Positions 36,701 to 49,690 of a DNA stretch of 64,000 nucleotides are shown in pieces. The notes beneath the pieces were generated by a model. It did no database searches. It worked only from the letters and a program-made list of their open reading frames with translations, and was not told the DNA's origin. Each line of letters begins with the position of its first letter. Position 1 is the first letter of the stretch. Origin of the DNA: Monarcha castaneiventris obscurior (taxonomy: Eukaryota > Chordata > Aves > Passeriformes > Monarchidae). Position numbers and translations under genes: made by a program. Location: the NCBI GenBank assembly GCA_026261815.1, contig JAMPIT010000437.1, positions 6,584,001 through 6,648,000 of the forward strand. The letters run 5' to 3'.

Positions 36701-37228
36701 ACAGGATGTGTGGGAACCACAAATACCATTTGAGGCCAAGTTACAGTAAATCCTATTCTTAGTGTCATTAGTGGAAGTGCTTCCTTCTCGTCACAAAAGC
36801 AAACGAAAGGAGGTCCATTAATTTTTCACTGGTGGAGGAGTAAGGAGGCACTTTGGGAAGGGAGAGGAAGGACTCCAGTCAGGTACCCGAGTGATTACAG
36901 ACCTTGGCACACTGCTGAGCCCAGAGGCTGGAAACCAGTTCTGTCTGTGAATGGTCAATACCCGAGTTCTGCTTGTTACTGTATAAATATCCTAAATATA
37001 AGCTCAATTTGAATCTGTAATGATGTTTGTGTTAGCATGATACTGGTTATTTAGCCCAAGTGCTGCAATAAGGCAAGTCATTACTTCTGCTGTTCCTGGC
37101 CACTGTCTGCATTACAGTGGAATAAACCAGAAGAAACACATTTTCTACTATTTTGAATGTAATAACACATAAGACAGTAAATATTTAACTTGGTCTTAGC
37201 GTTTACACTCCCTGGACTTGGTATTCCC
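33741..37228. other. Unique non-coding sequence
   Basis: Includes a T16 run at 35296-35311 and an AT-rich, element-like stretch at 36960-37200. Open frames up to 105 codons are unsupported. No gene or clear transposon. Confidence 0.5.
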
Positions 37229-37302
37229 CTGATTTATGCCAAAGTGAAGTAGGTTCAAATCCATCAAATTCAATGGACTTAAGCTGGGGTAAATCAAGCC
37301 CT
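37229..37302. repeat. Degraded ancient repeat of the gaagt-aatgg type
   Basis: Reads 'ctgatttatgccaaagtgaagt', 'aaattcaatggactta' and 'ctggggtaaatcaagccc', in the order of the old sauropsid repeat theme noted at 10008. GGTTCAAATCC at 37252-37262 also fits a Pol III B-box, though it may be coincidental. Confidence 0.4.
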
Positions 37303-39261
37303 CCATTACCAAAAATCAATTTTCCATTTGTTTTAATACCATTAATTTAAATGAACTCACTTGATATTCTCACACCTCTGATATGTGCAGGCAATTTATG
37401 CCAGGAGTAATGCTGGGCAAACCTGGGTGCTTAGGGCTGCTCAGCCCACTAAGATTTGAATGACTAGTTCCAATAAAAGTATTAATAGGATTTATTTTTT
37501 GATCTTTTCTACTGAAGACAAGAGCAGGCCATCCAGTTAACTTAAACACAACCTAGCAGAGCTCAGCCAATCAAGCATGTTATTGTTGCCCATCTCCGTT
37601 ATCCTGGGGTCCACTTGCATTCCCATTTTTAACTGCACACTTTTTTTGTATCGTGGTTGTAAAGGCTGGAAGAATTTTCACTCAGAAGTCAGGGTCCCGT
37701 AGATCCCACTCCTGAGCCTGCCTCCCTGCTTTGGGGGGTTAAGCTCTGCCTGCTTCCTTGCTCCCCCTTTCCAGGGTTCTTGCCTCAAGAAATCACCAGA
37801 GCATCTGTTAACTGGATCCCGTATATGATAAAAGAGGGGAAAAAGCTAGATTTCATTTTCTAATGTTATATCTTGCAAAGATCCACATTCACTGGCAGTG
37901 TCTGAGCACAAAAATACACCTTGCTAATGCCACTGCAGCAGCACACATGGAAGCATTACAGGAACAGACAGGGCTAAACCACATCCATCTGGAGATAAAA
38001 GGTGGGAAGCACCCTCCAAGAAAAAGACAACATTCCAAGGAGAAGATCCTTTTTTTTTCCTTTTTTTTTTTTTTTAAACCAAGAGGTGCAAGTGGGAAAA
38101 AAAGAGTGATCAGCATCAGAGTTATAAATCCTTTGTTCAGAGGTGGAGTGGAAGCAAACTCAAAGCTAAATATGGTTACAAAACAATTACTCCATGCTTG
38201 CTGGCCACAGGGGGCAGAGGGAGAAGGGCAATGGGAAGGGTAATTTTTCCCTTAAGGTCCTGGGCTCAGCTGGGATGGGGGGGGTTGGCTGTCGTGAAGC
38301 CAAAAGACCTCAGTCACCCTTGCTTTTCACCCCTCTGGAAACGTGGAAATTTATTCCCCAGGCTAATGTCTGATACCTGCTCCCTTAAGAATGAGACCTG
38401 AGGGAAGGATTGTGTGGGGAATGTTTCTCCTCTGCTGACCCCAGGCAGTTTGTACAGATGTGCTTGGTCCTGTGGCTCCTGTGAGGGCAACAGCCATGGG
38501 ATGTCTCATTCCAGGACATTGCAGAACACACACCAGGAAAAGTGACAAAATCTAACACCTAAAGCTACACGACTCAAATGAGCTTCTTCAACAAAGCTCA
38601 CCCAGTGCTGCATACAGGGCACTGATCGATAACTAGAAGCATTGTCCTTAATAAATAGGAGACCTAGTCCCCTTAAAAGTCCATTCCTTATTGCTTCACA
38701 ATATTGTTGTGAAGATTGATAGTCATAATAAAAAAACCACCTTGGTGTGTCTGCATTTTCTTACATACATTAGGTAGATTAGCAGGATGCTTCCAGCAGA
38801 AGTGCCGTAAACAGAAATAAATTACCCTTCATGTATCTTGTGAGCTGCTGGTATTAAAAGTTTAAATATTTGATCAGACACATGCATCTTCACATATCTT
38901 CTCCTTGGCTGAGAAGGCAAACAGAAAGCAGCCAATAAGAACTGAAATTAAAACAAAGACCCCTTTTGAGAGATAGCCACAGAGAAAGGGGGAAGCTCTG
39001 AAAGGCCACAAGACCATGCCAAGACCTGAAAGGTCCCTCTTAATGAACCACTATGAATTAAAATTCATATTGGCTTTGTGAGGCAACAGCTAAGCAGTGA
39101 CACCATAAAAAGGGAGCATGTTTTGGGGGATGGACCCAGTTCTTTTGGCTATGAGAAGAAACACTCTGAGCCTACCTTGAAGCATGTCTTGGCTTTCTGC
39201 AGGAAATGTGCCCTGACAAAGTTTTGGCAGTGTTAGGACATGTCAGTGCATCACTGCAAGG
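37303..39261. other. Unique non-coding sequence
   Basis: Contains an interrupted T tract at 38050-38075 (T9-CC-T15). GC rises at 38200-38540 without a supported gene. Nothing else recognised. Confidence 0.5.
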
Positions 39262-39420
39262 ACAAAGACATGAGAACAGTAAAGGCAAAAAGAAGGGGAG
39301 AGGACGGGGAAGTGAGTTGTGAGAGACAAGGGAAAAGGGAACAATAAGGAAAGAAAAGAGAATTAAGGAGGGGAATGAAAGCAAGTACAGGAAAGTGCTG
39401 AAAAGGGGCCAAGGAGATCA
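39262..39420 (+). repeat. Purine-rich low-complexity tract
   Basis: About 160 bp with strong A/G bias on the plus strand (recurrent GGAAAG, GAGAGG, AAGGGG) and few pyrimidines. It is not a regular tandem repeat. The minus-strand open frame over it (L/F/S/P-rich) is a composition artefact. Confidence 0.75.
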
Positions 39421-40965
39421 TCCCCACACGACAGCACATTCATTTCCATCATTGTTCTTCTCTGAAGTCTTGGTTTCCAGATTCTGCATCACTTCTGACT
39501 GCCCAGAAACCCAGCCCTGGGAGAAACAATGCAGCTGCCTGGGCCAGTGGCCAGGATGCTGTCTGCCTAAGAACATTTTTATTGAACTTGAAGTTACAAT
39601 TCTTTGTTTCTGGAAATGTAACATTTGATATCAACCCAGCATGCTGACCTATTCCTTTTGAAAATGTAGAAGTCATTTGAGTTTTAGATCCAGCTTTTGA
39701 TTAAAAAGCTTTTAAGGGAAAACCTCAGAAAAATTCCCATGAAAATTCCTTGCCAAACCCATTTTCTGGCCTTTAATTTCCAATAACCAGGGAGGAAACA
39801 ACAATAAAAGCAGGGAACAGAGACACTATAAGTAACTTCCACAAGATTATTCATTTTCCTTAATAAGGGTCTTTAACAGCATGAGGACTCATGCAATATA
39901 GATAAGCAGAAACAAATCAAGAAATTCAATAGAAATGGAAAACAAATGGAAAACTCAGAAGAAAAAGCATTTAATAAAAATCTTGGTGAAGGGGGAGGGA
40001 ATGAACTGTTTCCTCACGTAACACTACTGCCTGGGGTTTTTCTGCCCTTCATGGGCCATTTCTTTTGCCTATGTCTTTTTCCATGACAGTAGAAGTCTTT
40101 GGGAGTTGGTAGAGCTCAGTCTTTTCCTCTGGGGTGGAGCTGGTACAATAGGGAGTCCAGATTCTTCCTGTGTATCCTTCAAACACATAACTAGAGACCC
40201 TTCCATCACTCATCTGTCTGTTCTCTTCAAAGCAAAGAGCCTGGAAGGACCTGGCAAAGGGCTGCTGTGGGGAATCAAAATAGGGAACATCTTCTGCTAA
40301 AAATGTACTACAGACATGGAAGAGAGATCTTAGCAGAAAATGTCTATGTCTGGGGTTGGTTCTGTTGCACTTTTAAATTTGGATTTCAGCTCTCCTTTAT
40401 GAAAGGGCCCCCAACATGGACAAGCCTCCAATTTTTTTTTATTTTATGGTGCTCCAATCTCGGCAGATCGGTACAGCAGTACTTCTAGACCTGCAGCAAG
40501 GGATGGTGTGATTTGCACTCTTAGATCAAATGCACCTTACAGTATTTCTACATGTTATCTTCTTTGTATTTAACACTGGTATTTTAGAATTTTAGAAAAT
40601 ATCAGAGCTAGGTGATACACTCAAAATGAACAATGACTTAATTAAAGCACCACCTTTCTGTTGTCTTTCAATCTGAGAAAATTCTCACACTTTTTCATGC
40701 CCATCATTCCAGCATTTGCTGGAGCTTTGTTTTAATGATGACAATCTGTTGCAGCTCAGACACAGAACTAACATTTTCCCCCAGACACCCAGTCATTTCT
40801 TTCTTTGTGTGTGAGCTTTAGTTTTTATGGGGCCAGCTGCTTTGTGATCAGTGAAATGTCAGAAAAATCATCTTACCATAACAAAGCTGAAAATAAAATA
40901 TTCAAGGAAGCAAACTCCCATGGAAATCTTTAGAGGCCTAACAAGGGAGAATTCTCATCTCTGTG
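39421..40965. other. Unique non-coding sequence
   Basis: AT-rich, with a T-rich run at 40433-40445. No supported gene or repeat. Confidence 0.55.
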
Positions 40966-41052
40966 CACACGGGTGACTCACTGAAGTAAATGGGAATTAC
41001 GTGACTGCATCAAAGATTTCAGTATGAAGAGCACAGATTTTCTCCCAGCTTT
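40966..41052. repeat. Degraded ancient repeat of the gaagt-aatgg type
   Basis: Contains 'tcactgaagtaaatgggaat' then 'acgtgactgcat' and 'gagcacagattt'. These match the theme 'cactgaagtcaatgggagt ... gcatgactgcat ... agcagaattt' that I recall from old sauropsid repeats. It is the clearest of the remnants of this kind in the window. Confidence 0.45.
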
Positions 41053-44000
41053 GGCCTTTTGGAATGAACTCACAAATAAGTTTTGATGAAGATTCTATCT
41101 AGAGATAGACTTGCTCAGTGATGTCAGCCCTGACCTGAATGATTTGACAGAGGTACAATATCATCCTGTCAAGATTAAGTGCATGCTTAAGATACTACCT
41201 CCTTAAATGCTTTTTATAAATTGAGTGCTCACATTCAACTGTCCAATTTGAAAATGGAATGAATGACACTTAAGGGTCAAAATAGGTGTGTCTTTGCAAA
41301 TTTAGAGGTTAATTGACATAAAACTTGTTACAGCTTTGAATATGGGAAAAAAAGCTGTTTCTGCAAATACTATAATTAAACAGAATGTTGTTTTTCTAAT
41401 TGTTAGAGAAGAAAGCCCCAAATTACCAGGAGGAAAGAAATTAGAGCAAACAGATCTGCAGGAAAATAACCCTATGAAAAATTCACAAAGATATATTCCT
41501 GATGTACCAAATTATCCTCTCGGGTTTCATAATTCTGTGAGCGAGTGCAATTAGTTAACGGTGGTGTTGTTATAAAGCTACACACTGTGGCTGACGGGTT
41601 TTGAAACTACTCCAGAAACCAAAGTCTGACGCTAAACAACCATTGTGTGTGGGTATTAGGCAACAGGAAATCTGCCTGATGATAACTGAGTTATAGCAAG
41701 CCCTGCAGCAGCCACTCAGACACTATGTCCATTTAATCTGCAGATGGCAAAGCAGATACGCCATTCACAGCTGCATGCATGAGGATATGACATCTTTGTC
41801 TATATTAATCTCATGGCTGGCTTCACATGACTCATTCAACCTTTTCTTCTATTACATGAAAGGGAAGTTAACTAGCAAGACCTCTGGTGATTTTTAAATA
41901 GGTCCGGCCCTGCTGTGATCTACATTTCAAGCAAGAGACCACAGAGCTCCTCTCCCTGTTCCTAAAGCTCTCATTCCACACAGTTGTGCAACTCCACTGT
42001 AGCTACACAAGTCCCCCATTTGTGCCATTAGCTCATTCCCAAAACAACCTCTCTAAAACACACAGGCTCTGATGCCAAGAATATGACAAGTGGGTCAGAT
42101 GTACTGAAGTCTGCACTGAGGGAGACAGCATCGGCAGGCTTTGTTTTTCCAGTTATCAGTAGGGAGATAGAAGACTTCAATATATGAACAACCTTAATTT
42201 GTAAAAAGAAAAATCTGCAGTATCTCTGTTCCACAAAGATAAGCTGACAGCTAAGGCAAAACATGGTTATGCCCAGAGGCAGCAGGAGCAGTGTAACAGG
42301 CTCCCCTGCTCTCCTCATTCTCTGTGGCAAGATTAAGAAAAACACCATGGGTTTAGCTCCAAGTGGTTCACAGGAGAGCTTTGCTGTTCAGAGTAGCTTG
42401 GTTTTGAGATCTTGTGCTCTGCTTTTCAATCAATATTCAGGAAAATGCATCTTCAAAGTGGAATATCACTGGGGGGAAAATATCAAGATTTTCATCATCT
42501 TTTCCTGCAAGAATGCAAAGAACACTCACAAGGTTTGAGGATGTCCACACAATAGAACTATTTTCAGTTGTAGTGCTCCTCCAAGCCTCAGAGGAGGTTT
42601 TCTTTTGAAGAGCAAGAGACATTCCCCTCAGGACTCTCTCCTCAGAGAAATATCTCCTAGAATTAGGCAAGATACTGAAAGTGAGGAACAGAACAGAGAA
42701 GCAGAGAAGCTGTCATGGTTGGCAATGGACATATAGACCCCTCAGGGCAGGGGTTAGCTGAGGATACAAAACGATATGGGGAAAAAAACAAAAGAAAAAC
42801 CTTTCTTGAAGAATTTTCATGAGGAAAAATAAACATTTTCATGCTAAATTCCTGTTTTGAAGTTCAGAGACCATGTTTTTCCATAATAATCCCATCCAGC
42901 CTTATGCAAATAAAAATAATTAAACAAGAGTGGAATATTTTCCCCATAAATACTTGTCTCGTGGACAGGAAGCTCCAGTTGCTTACAGAAAATCAGAGAA
43001 TCCAGGGTCCAGCCATAATGACTAAGTTTTCAAGATGTTCTTGTTTGCATCTCTCTGCTCCATTAACATTTTGCTGCCTATTGAAAGCTGAGGCGAGTAA
43101 ACTCAGGGAACAAGCTATCTGTAAAAAATAATTTGTGGAGAGAACATCTGCTCCACAGAAGTGGAACCAGACTCTAATGAAATGTTTTAAACCTCCCAGA
43201 TTAGTACAGAGCTGCAGGCTTCTGTAAAATATATATCATCTCCACTTTGTATGTAAAAAACAAATAAATAATAAACTTTAAAGTATTTGAAGATGTTCAG
43301 ATTCTTTAGGAAGGTTAAATTAAGTTTTCAGAAGCTTTTTGATGATCAATAGCTAGATTAGCTCTCTGATTGAAGCAGGCTCACTAGCTATGCTTGAGAA
43401 GACTTTAAACTTCAAAGATTGATGTGCTTAAGGGATAGTGAAAGAAATGATTTGTTAAAAAAAAATAATCTAAACACAATCAGTAAAACTTTGATGGACA
43501 CCTGTGTTGATCCGGGAACTGAATTGCAGCAGCCACATTTGGAAGTTATCACGTGTTTAAAACAGAAGTCTGTGCCAGATCTTGGTGGTCAAAATTCCAG
43601 AGCTTCCCTTGTATGGAACATATGTATGTATACATGTTAATGTTTTTCTGTTTTCTTATAAAAGAAGAGCAGAGATGCTGTTGAGTATTCCTAAAACTCT
43701 CCAGTGACAAGAGCTACAGTTCTGTGCCCTGGCAACCTGTGCTTACAAACATCTTTACCTCTTCCAGCCCCCCAGTGCACTAAGCTAAGAGAGCAATTCC
43801 CTTTCCTTTAACCGATCAATGCTTGTGGCACACAGAGGAGCAGTGGTGCTTATTCCTTAATCCAACCTTGCCATTACATTTTTGTCTGCAAAAATAAGGT
43901 GTTGATACCAAATTTGGAAACCATGAAAAATTAAGGGGGCTCAGAGGGTGACAACAGAAACCACAGCGAGAAGAAATGACCTTGTTTGTGCTGCTGGTTC

Positions 44001-45624
44001 CAAGCAGGAAACACCACAATGTGGATACAGAGATGGACATTCAGAAATCTGCAGAGGCAAAGGTATTTTAGTCAAACCTAGAATTTAATGTCTGGCATGG
44101 GGGTAGCCCTGGACTGAATTCACTGCATGGAGCTCTGCTCAAAATTATTTGTCATCTTACCAGGAGATAAAGCAGCGGTGCTGCCACAAGATAACCACGT
44201 GGTTACTCTTGTTTGCAAGGAGCTCCTGGGTTCTTACCATCCATCCATTCAAAGCTACAGTGCAGTGTTTCTGAAGATTTTCCTCAGTAAATAACCTGTC
44301 AAACCTGCAGCAAGCCCCTCAGCACACAGGTCACTATCCCTGCAGGGGTACCCAGCAAACAGGAGCTGATCCCTCCTTTGGAAACAGCATATCGCTGAAA
44401 TCTGGCTGTATTGTACTGAGAAAAGCAGAAATACTTTTGAAATTTCTTTTCATCCTTTTACAGTGCTGCTCTAACCTATTCACTCCACTGGTAGGAAATG
44501 GACATTGGCAGCCACCGTCTCTCCACTGTCAAACCTGACAACAGAATTAACAGCTCTGGTAATTAGCAGGAAAAGTCTCTTGCCAGGCACAAAGCTCAGA
44601 CTGCAAGGTGATCTAAAGGAGTTCTTTCCCCCCAGGGTCAGATTAGGGGTAAAATCATAAAAATGGTGAATTGCTTAGGATATGAAAAGAGACAGCTGAG
44701 CTACAAATTTTAGCTCGGCAGATTGTAGTCAGATGCACTATAAAGACATCAGTTAACCTGTACCTCAAAGCTTGTTAAAGACAAAGCAAGCATGCTAGAA
44801 ACCCAGGAAATTAGATATACTGCAGACAGTTAACAGGAATAAAGGAGGTTAAATGGCCACTAGTCACACTTTCAAAACCAGAGGAGAATTTAGTACTCAT
44901 CTGAGCCGCATGTTTAAATTAGAAAGCATTCCCCTTCAGATAAACAATACCTTTTTGGAATGTAAAAACTGAAAAATTTTTCAGAGAACGTGTTGGTGGT
45001 GATTTTTTTAAATTTTATTTTTGCTGGAAGGAGGACATACAGCCTCCCAATCAGCTGATCTTACTATTCAGAATGCATAAATATCAAAGCAAAACAGGAA
45101 TATGGAAAGAGTATGTAAATACTCTTGAGGAATGACAGACTACCTAGTGGCCTAATCTGCAACTGTAACTGAAAGTTACAGTGAAACCCTCTTTCTAAAT
45201 AGCCGTAAAAATAATAAATGAAAAAATTTGCTGTCAAACCAGAAAGGTCTTGTCCATTTGCAGGCTTGAGGGCTACACCATATCAGGAGCAGCCTGGGAA
45301 AACCCCTTGGAGAACATGCATGGGAGACACAGTGATTTAGCACCAGGATTAACATGACATGGCAAAGCAGCACAATGATACAAACATCGTGAAGGAAGAA
45401 GTCCCCTCATATGTTACTAATTAGACTTTGGATAATACTGCAAAACAATATTTGTTCAAACTTTAAACTAATTTTCCTCTGTATTTGAAAGGGTTATTTT
45501 TACGTGTGTGAATATTAAGCAAGAGAAGCATTTCTGTGTGTCAGCAGCTACCCTAGAAAATAATCAAGCAGCCGTTGTCCCTTTTGTGCTTCTAATCTAA
45601 ATATACAGAGAAAGCACTGGGGAA
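41053..45624. other. Unique AT-rich non-coding sequence
   Basis: 41200-41560 and 41740-41880 have the high-complexity AT-rich look of conserved elements. Open frames are at most 106 codons with no recognisable family. No gene, RNA or clear transposon supported. Confidence 0.5.
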
Positions 45625-45745
45625 AGGAAATGTTGTTATTCCCACCTTGGAGCTGGAGAATTGAGACAGATAAGAACTGAGCAATTTTCCATCCTTAGAA
45701 GGGAAGTCTGCGTCAGAAACTGGGACAGAATGCAAATTTTCTACA
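45625..45745 (-). repeat. MIR/L2-type ancient repeat remnant
   Basis: The plus strand shows in order 'gttgttattcccacctt', 'gagctggagaattgagacag', 'gaagtctgcgtcagaaactg' and 'gacagaatgcaaattttct'. This is a degraded version of the complement of a MIR/CORE-type tail ('attattatccccattttacag ... gaaactgaggcacag ... gtggcagagctggga ... ggtcttct'). The ordered agreement over 110 bp makes chance unlikely. Confidence 0.5.
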
Positions 45746-46680
45746 GCTATTCTCAAAACAGGTTTGTTGGCATAATTGTTTTTCGCCTGCACATGTTGCC
45801 AAATTCTAAGAGATGTTTATGGAAAGCAAACCTTAAATATATGTATTTAGCAAAGAGCCCTTTCGTGTTAAGGTAGCGGATGGAGAGAGAGATTCTGTGC
45901 AGCTGATTTCAGAAAATGATAAATAGTGACAAAAGTAAATGGAAGAGAACACATGATCCAAGCAAAGTGAAACACAGTCGTGTCAGAGCCCATAAGCCCA
46001 AACTGCTGTGCCTGGGTGGAAGGTGATACCCAAACACAGCTGGGTGGTCTCTGGGCAAAGTATCAACTCAAGTCACTGAACTCAGCAATGTCACTGCAGC
46101 AAGCCAAAAGCATTATAATACACTGATTAACAAGGTGAGATCTAGACAGAGGGGAAGAATTACATACAAACACATGGGGGTTTCGCTGAGAAAGAACTAT
46201 AAATTCTGACTGTCATAAGCTGATACAAAGACAAATATAACAAAGCCACACACACATTCTTGGTACCCCACTGAAATAAGTGGGTTTCCACCCTATGGTA
46301 GAGATAAAATTTCAAAGTTGGGTGTGACGAAATTCAAATACGTTGGGATTTCACTGAGGAAGAAAAAATTACAGGGTAACTGTGCTGCAGACCACAGCCA
46401 CAATACTGATGTAGTTTGACCTTTTATTGAAACCCTCTCCAGAAAAAAAACACACTGTGCTTGGTTCCAATGTCCAGATTTGGTACAAATCAATCTATTT
46501 TGTTAGGAGTAGTAGGGTTAAGTATAGCACTTAAAGATATGTCTCAAAGGATTGCCTACTCACAGTTCTTTTCTGTTTATGGGATAATAATAGTGGGTAG
46601 ATTTGCAATTAGGATTTCATTTTCCGAAGGTTTTAAATAAAACACTAATGTTTATGTGCAACTGCTTCACTGCTCTTAAG
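45746..46680. other. Unique AT-rich non-coding sequence
   Basis: Contains 'cccactgaaataagtgggtt' at 46268-46287, which may be a very short further remnant of the gaagt-aatgg repeat. Nothing else recognised. Confidence 0.5.
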
Positions 46681-47025
46681 AATCAGAATGGTTTGGGTTG
46701 GAAGGGACCTTAAAGATCAACCAGTTCCAACTCCCCTGCTGTGAGCAGGGACATCTTTCACTACACCAGGTTGCTCAGAGCCCCATCCAGCCTGACCTTG
46801 AGCAATTCGAAGGATGTGCAATCAAAGCAACTGGTTCCAGTGCCTCACCATCTTTACAGAAAAGAATTTCTTCTCGTACCTAATCTAATTCTACCATTCT
46901 TCATCTTAAAGCCATTCCCCCTTGTCCTATCACTTCACACCCTTATGAAAACCCCTTCCCAGTGCTCTTGCAAGCCCCTTTCAGGTACTGGAAGGCTGCT
47001 GGAACATCTCCCCAGAGCCTTTTTA
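46681..47025 (-). mobile_element. CR1 LINE, 5'-truncated 3' end
   Basis: The plus strand carries the reverse complement of the avian CR1 3' end. It begins with AATCAGAAT (a decayed form of the ATTCTATG-type terminal repeat). Then come 'ggtttgggttggaagggacc', 'gttgctcagagccccatcc', 'ggttccagtgcctcacca', 'agccattcccccttgtccta' and 'caggtactggaaggctgctg'. CR1 elements insert with 5' truncation, and this copy ends near 47025 in CR1 5' direction, so it holds only about 345 bp of 3' sequence and no intact reverse transcriptase. An internal deletion of a few dozen bases seems present near 46811-46820. The 103-codon plus-strand open frame inside is antisense noise. Divergence from the usual avian consensus is moderate; the subfamily was not determined. 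Confidence 0.93.
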
Positions 47026-49490
47026 GCTGTACTATTCCCCGGATGCCTATGATTTTTAAACCCATTAAACAAAAGGATGAGACCAAGCAGAGCATTTGTG
47101 TGTCTGTTCCCTGGCAGTGGCTGACTCAGATCCCAGGATGATGGGTGGCTTTGCTCGCCGCTGTGCCCTATCAGATCTTCCTTGTGATGACTTTGCCTGA
47201 TAGACTCAGCAGAGTTCCTCCCAGCATTTATCAGCAAAAGCAATGTCAGAATAAGACCCTGTGCACTTCTGCTACAGCCTGTGGCGAAAACATGATTTCC
47301 TATTTGGGAGTTCCTAATCTATCACACATTAATTAATCGTATAGACTGTAGATAGAGCACAGTTGAGCAAACTCAGTAGAGAGGAATCTGAAGCCAGTCC
47401 AATATCCCGAAGGCTTTTCATAGCTCTGCCCTCCTTACTCGGAAATGTTATTCTCTAAAGTAGGTCTTACATCTTTAGAAGATGAGCGTGGGGAAGAGCT
47501 CTCATCTGGGATACAGAGACAGTTTCAGGCAAAATAGCAAGAGTGGCTGCTCTAGTTTGATGAGGGTTTCCTCATTATATTCAGTGCATTTCAAATGTGA
47601 GAGTTTGGTTTTGTAATGATATTTCACATCATCTTTGAGCCTCCAGGGGCTGGATGTAGGATTCCAGAAATAAATATATTAGCAGGAACAATTGCATCTT
47701 AGGAAAAAAAAAAAAAAGAAGTTGCAGCTTTCCTGATTGATAGTTTCTGTGTGCCACCTACAAAGGCTTGTGTGTCTCTGCTCTGGATTTTCCCAGGCTC
47801 TGGGGTACTTCAATTAATTGCCATTTATATAACCAGTGCATCCCTTTCTCAGGGGCAATGAAAGCTCTGACTCAGGAGAAAGTCATCAGATCCCTTTCAT
47901 CACTTGGGAGCAGGACCTGTGACTAAAAAGCATAATATTTCACTTGGGTTTAGTCTCATCTCTGCAGCACATTGTAACAGGCAGCGCTCTTTGCTGCCTA
48001 GTTTTTGTTTGCTGACTTCAGGACTGTACTTCAAAAGCTCCCTGTTCCCCTAATGACAGTGCTATGCTTATCTTTTATCATGTCCTTTGCTGTAAGGTTT
48101 AGCCTATATTCCCAAATGGAAGATGGAGAGCAGGAAAACTAATTCAGAATGACAAAACAGTCACTGTGTTATAAAAAAGTGTAGTGTGTGTATAAGTGAA
48201 AATGTTAGAGAGAAAAACTCCCAATAAAGAGAGCAAACCTACGTAGATATGCATTTCTTCTAACAGTGCCCCTGCCCTGGAACAGAGAGAAGAGAAACAG
48301 AAGAGACATGTAGAAAGGGAAGGCCCATGCAAGTCCAGCTTTAAGGAATCCTGCTGAACAGGGTTGGAGATATGTGACAGGACATGTGTATCATCTGCTT
48401 CTCATGAATCCTCTACCCTCAGCTCTACAAACCTCATGTACCAACTTTATTGAAAGAAAGACAGTAGGTAAAATAATCTTTAAAGGAAAAAAAAGTTTTG
48501 GACAAAATAAAAATCTGTATTTGTAAGATGCTTTATTAAAAATACTTTTCCTTGACTGAGTTCTGCTCATCCAACTAATTATTTTGAGGTGTAATAGAGG
48601 TTTGCAGTTTTATCTTCAGGATATATTTTTGATTGAGTTTGAAAAGGTAAGGTTTTAATAGAAAGACTGTAATCTCAGGATTATTTATGTCTCACTGTGA
48701 TTAAAAAATTTAGTATTTGTATGTAGCAAGCTCAGTCTAGTCTTAGTGTTCTTCCTGATGAGAGTTACACAATACTCGTACCTACCTCCTAGGTCTGATT
48801 TCCTTAACATCACTTTGGACTGGATTTGCATCAGCTAGTTAGTCATTCCAGAACAGCACAGCAAGTACCTTTCAATCCTAATCTCTTTTTGTGTAATTTA
48901 TAGTGGCATTTAGTTAGAGCAGAGCATGAATAGCTTCCTATGCTACTCTGAAGAGCTACTCATGCTTCATGTGGCTTTCGTCTCTTAAAAGCCTGATTTA
49001 CCTGGGTTCTGATCTGCAGAGCCCTGGCAGGAGGGCACACACCACCTCAAGCTTCTTGAGGAAGTAGAGTTAGTGATCACAGCTGTATGTCAGATGTGGG
49101 GGAAAAAAAAGATAAAAATGGAAACATTTCAGGAAGATCGGTGGCATCATTTGTCATAGCTCTCTATGAACCTGCTTTATCCTTTTTCCCTTCCTTCACA
49201 GCTGGCAACTTAAACTGGCCTCTAGTCTCAAAAAATCCTCTTATTTATAATCTGGTTGGCCTTAATCTACTAACTCAAACTCACGCTGAATGATTTGTAA
49301 AATGTACAAAGCAATTTTTAGGCTTCCACAGGAATCTGAGCCCTTTTTGTTCTAGTTTGTTAATCTGTATCAAGAGCACAGATCTCTGTGGGCCTGAGCA
49401 GGTTACAGAACCCTGGTACTTACACACCTTTTTTAACCTGAAGTGTCTCCAGCTTAAAGAAATTTATCTCTCTCACTTGCTCATTTTACT
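47026..49490. other. Unique AT-rich non-coding sequence
   Basis: Contains an A-run at 47704-47716. Open frames are under 105 codons with no recognisable family. No gene or clear transposon. Confidence 0.55.
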
Positions 49491-49690
49491 ACTTGACTTC
49501 AATCAAAACTATCTCCACTGAAGTAATTCTAGAGATTTCATTTCTCTGCTTAAACACACCATCTATCCTCACTTGTACCACCTCCCTCCTCCTACTCATT
49601 TAAATGGGCTGTTATACCAGGGCAGATTAATGTCACCATCGTCTCCCTTGATTTAAATGGTGTTTGATTATATCTGTCAGGATATACTTC
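49491..49690. repeat. Possible ancient repeat remnants of the gaagt-aatgg type
   Basis: 'ttgacttcaatcaaaacta' then 'ctccactgaagtaattct' at 49493-49530, followed at 49597-49670 by 'catttaaatgggctgttata' and 'gatttaaatggtgtttgatt'. These echo the 'cattgacttcaatggagt' theme. The agreement is short and interrupted, so this is weak. Confidence 0.25.

Noticed and set aside
37252..37262. B-box-like GGTTCAAATCC as a tRNA gene
   Set aside because: No acceptor stem, no A-box and no cloverleaf can be formed around it; the interval is better explained as an old repeat.
38199..38220. GGCCACAGGGGGCAGAG as a CTCF site
   Set aside because: It lacks one base between the two halves of the core compared with the CTCF motif, so the spacing is wrong.
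44950..44970. TGGAATGTAAAAACTG as a miR-1-like microRNA
   Set aside because: Only the first ten bases agree and no hairpin partner arm is present nearby.
46741..47052. 103-codon plus-strand frame
   Set aside because: It is antisense to the CR1 3' end and recurs wherever this repeat occurs.
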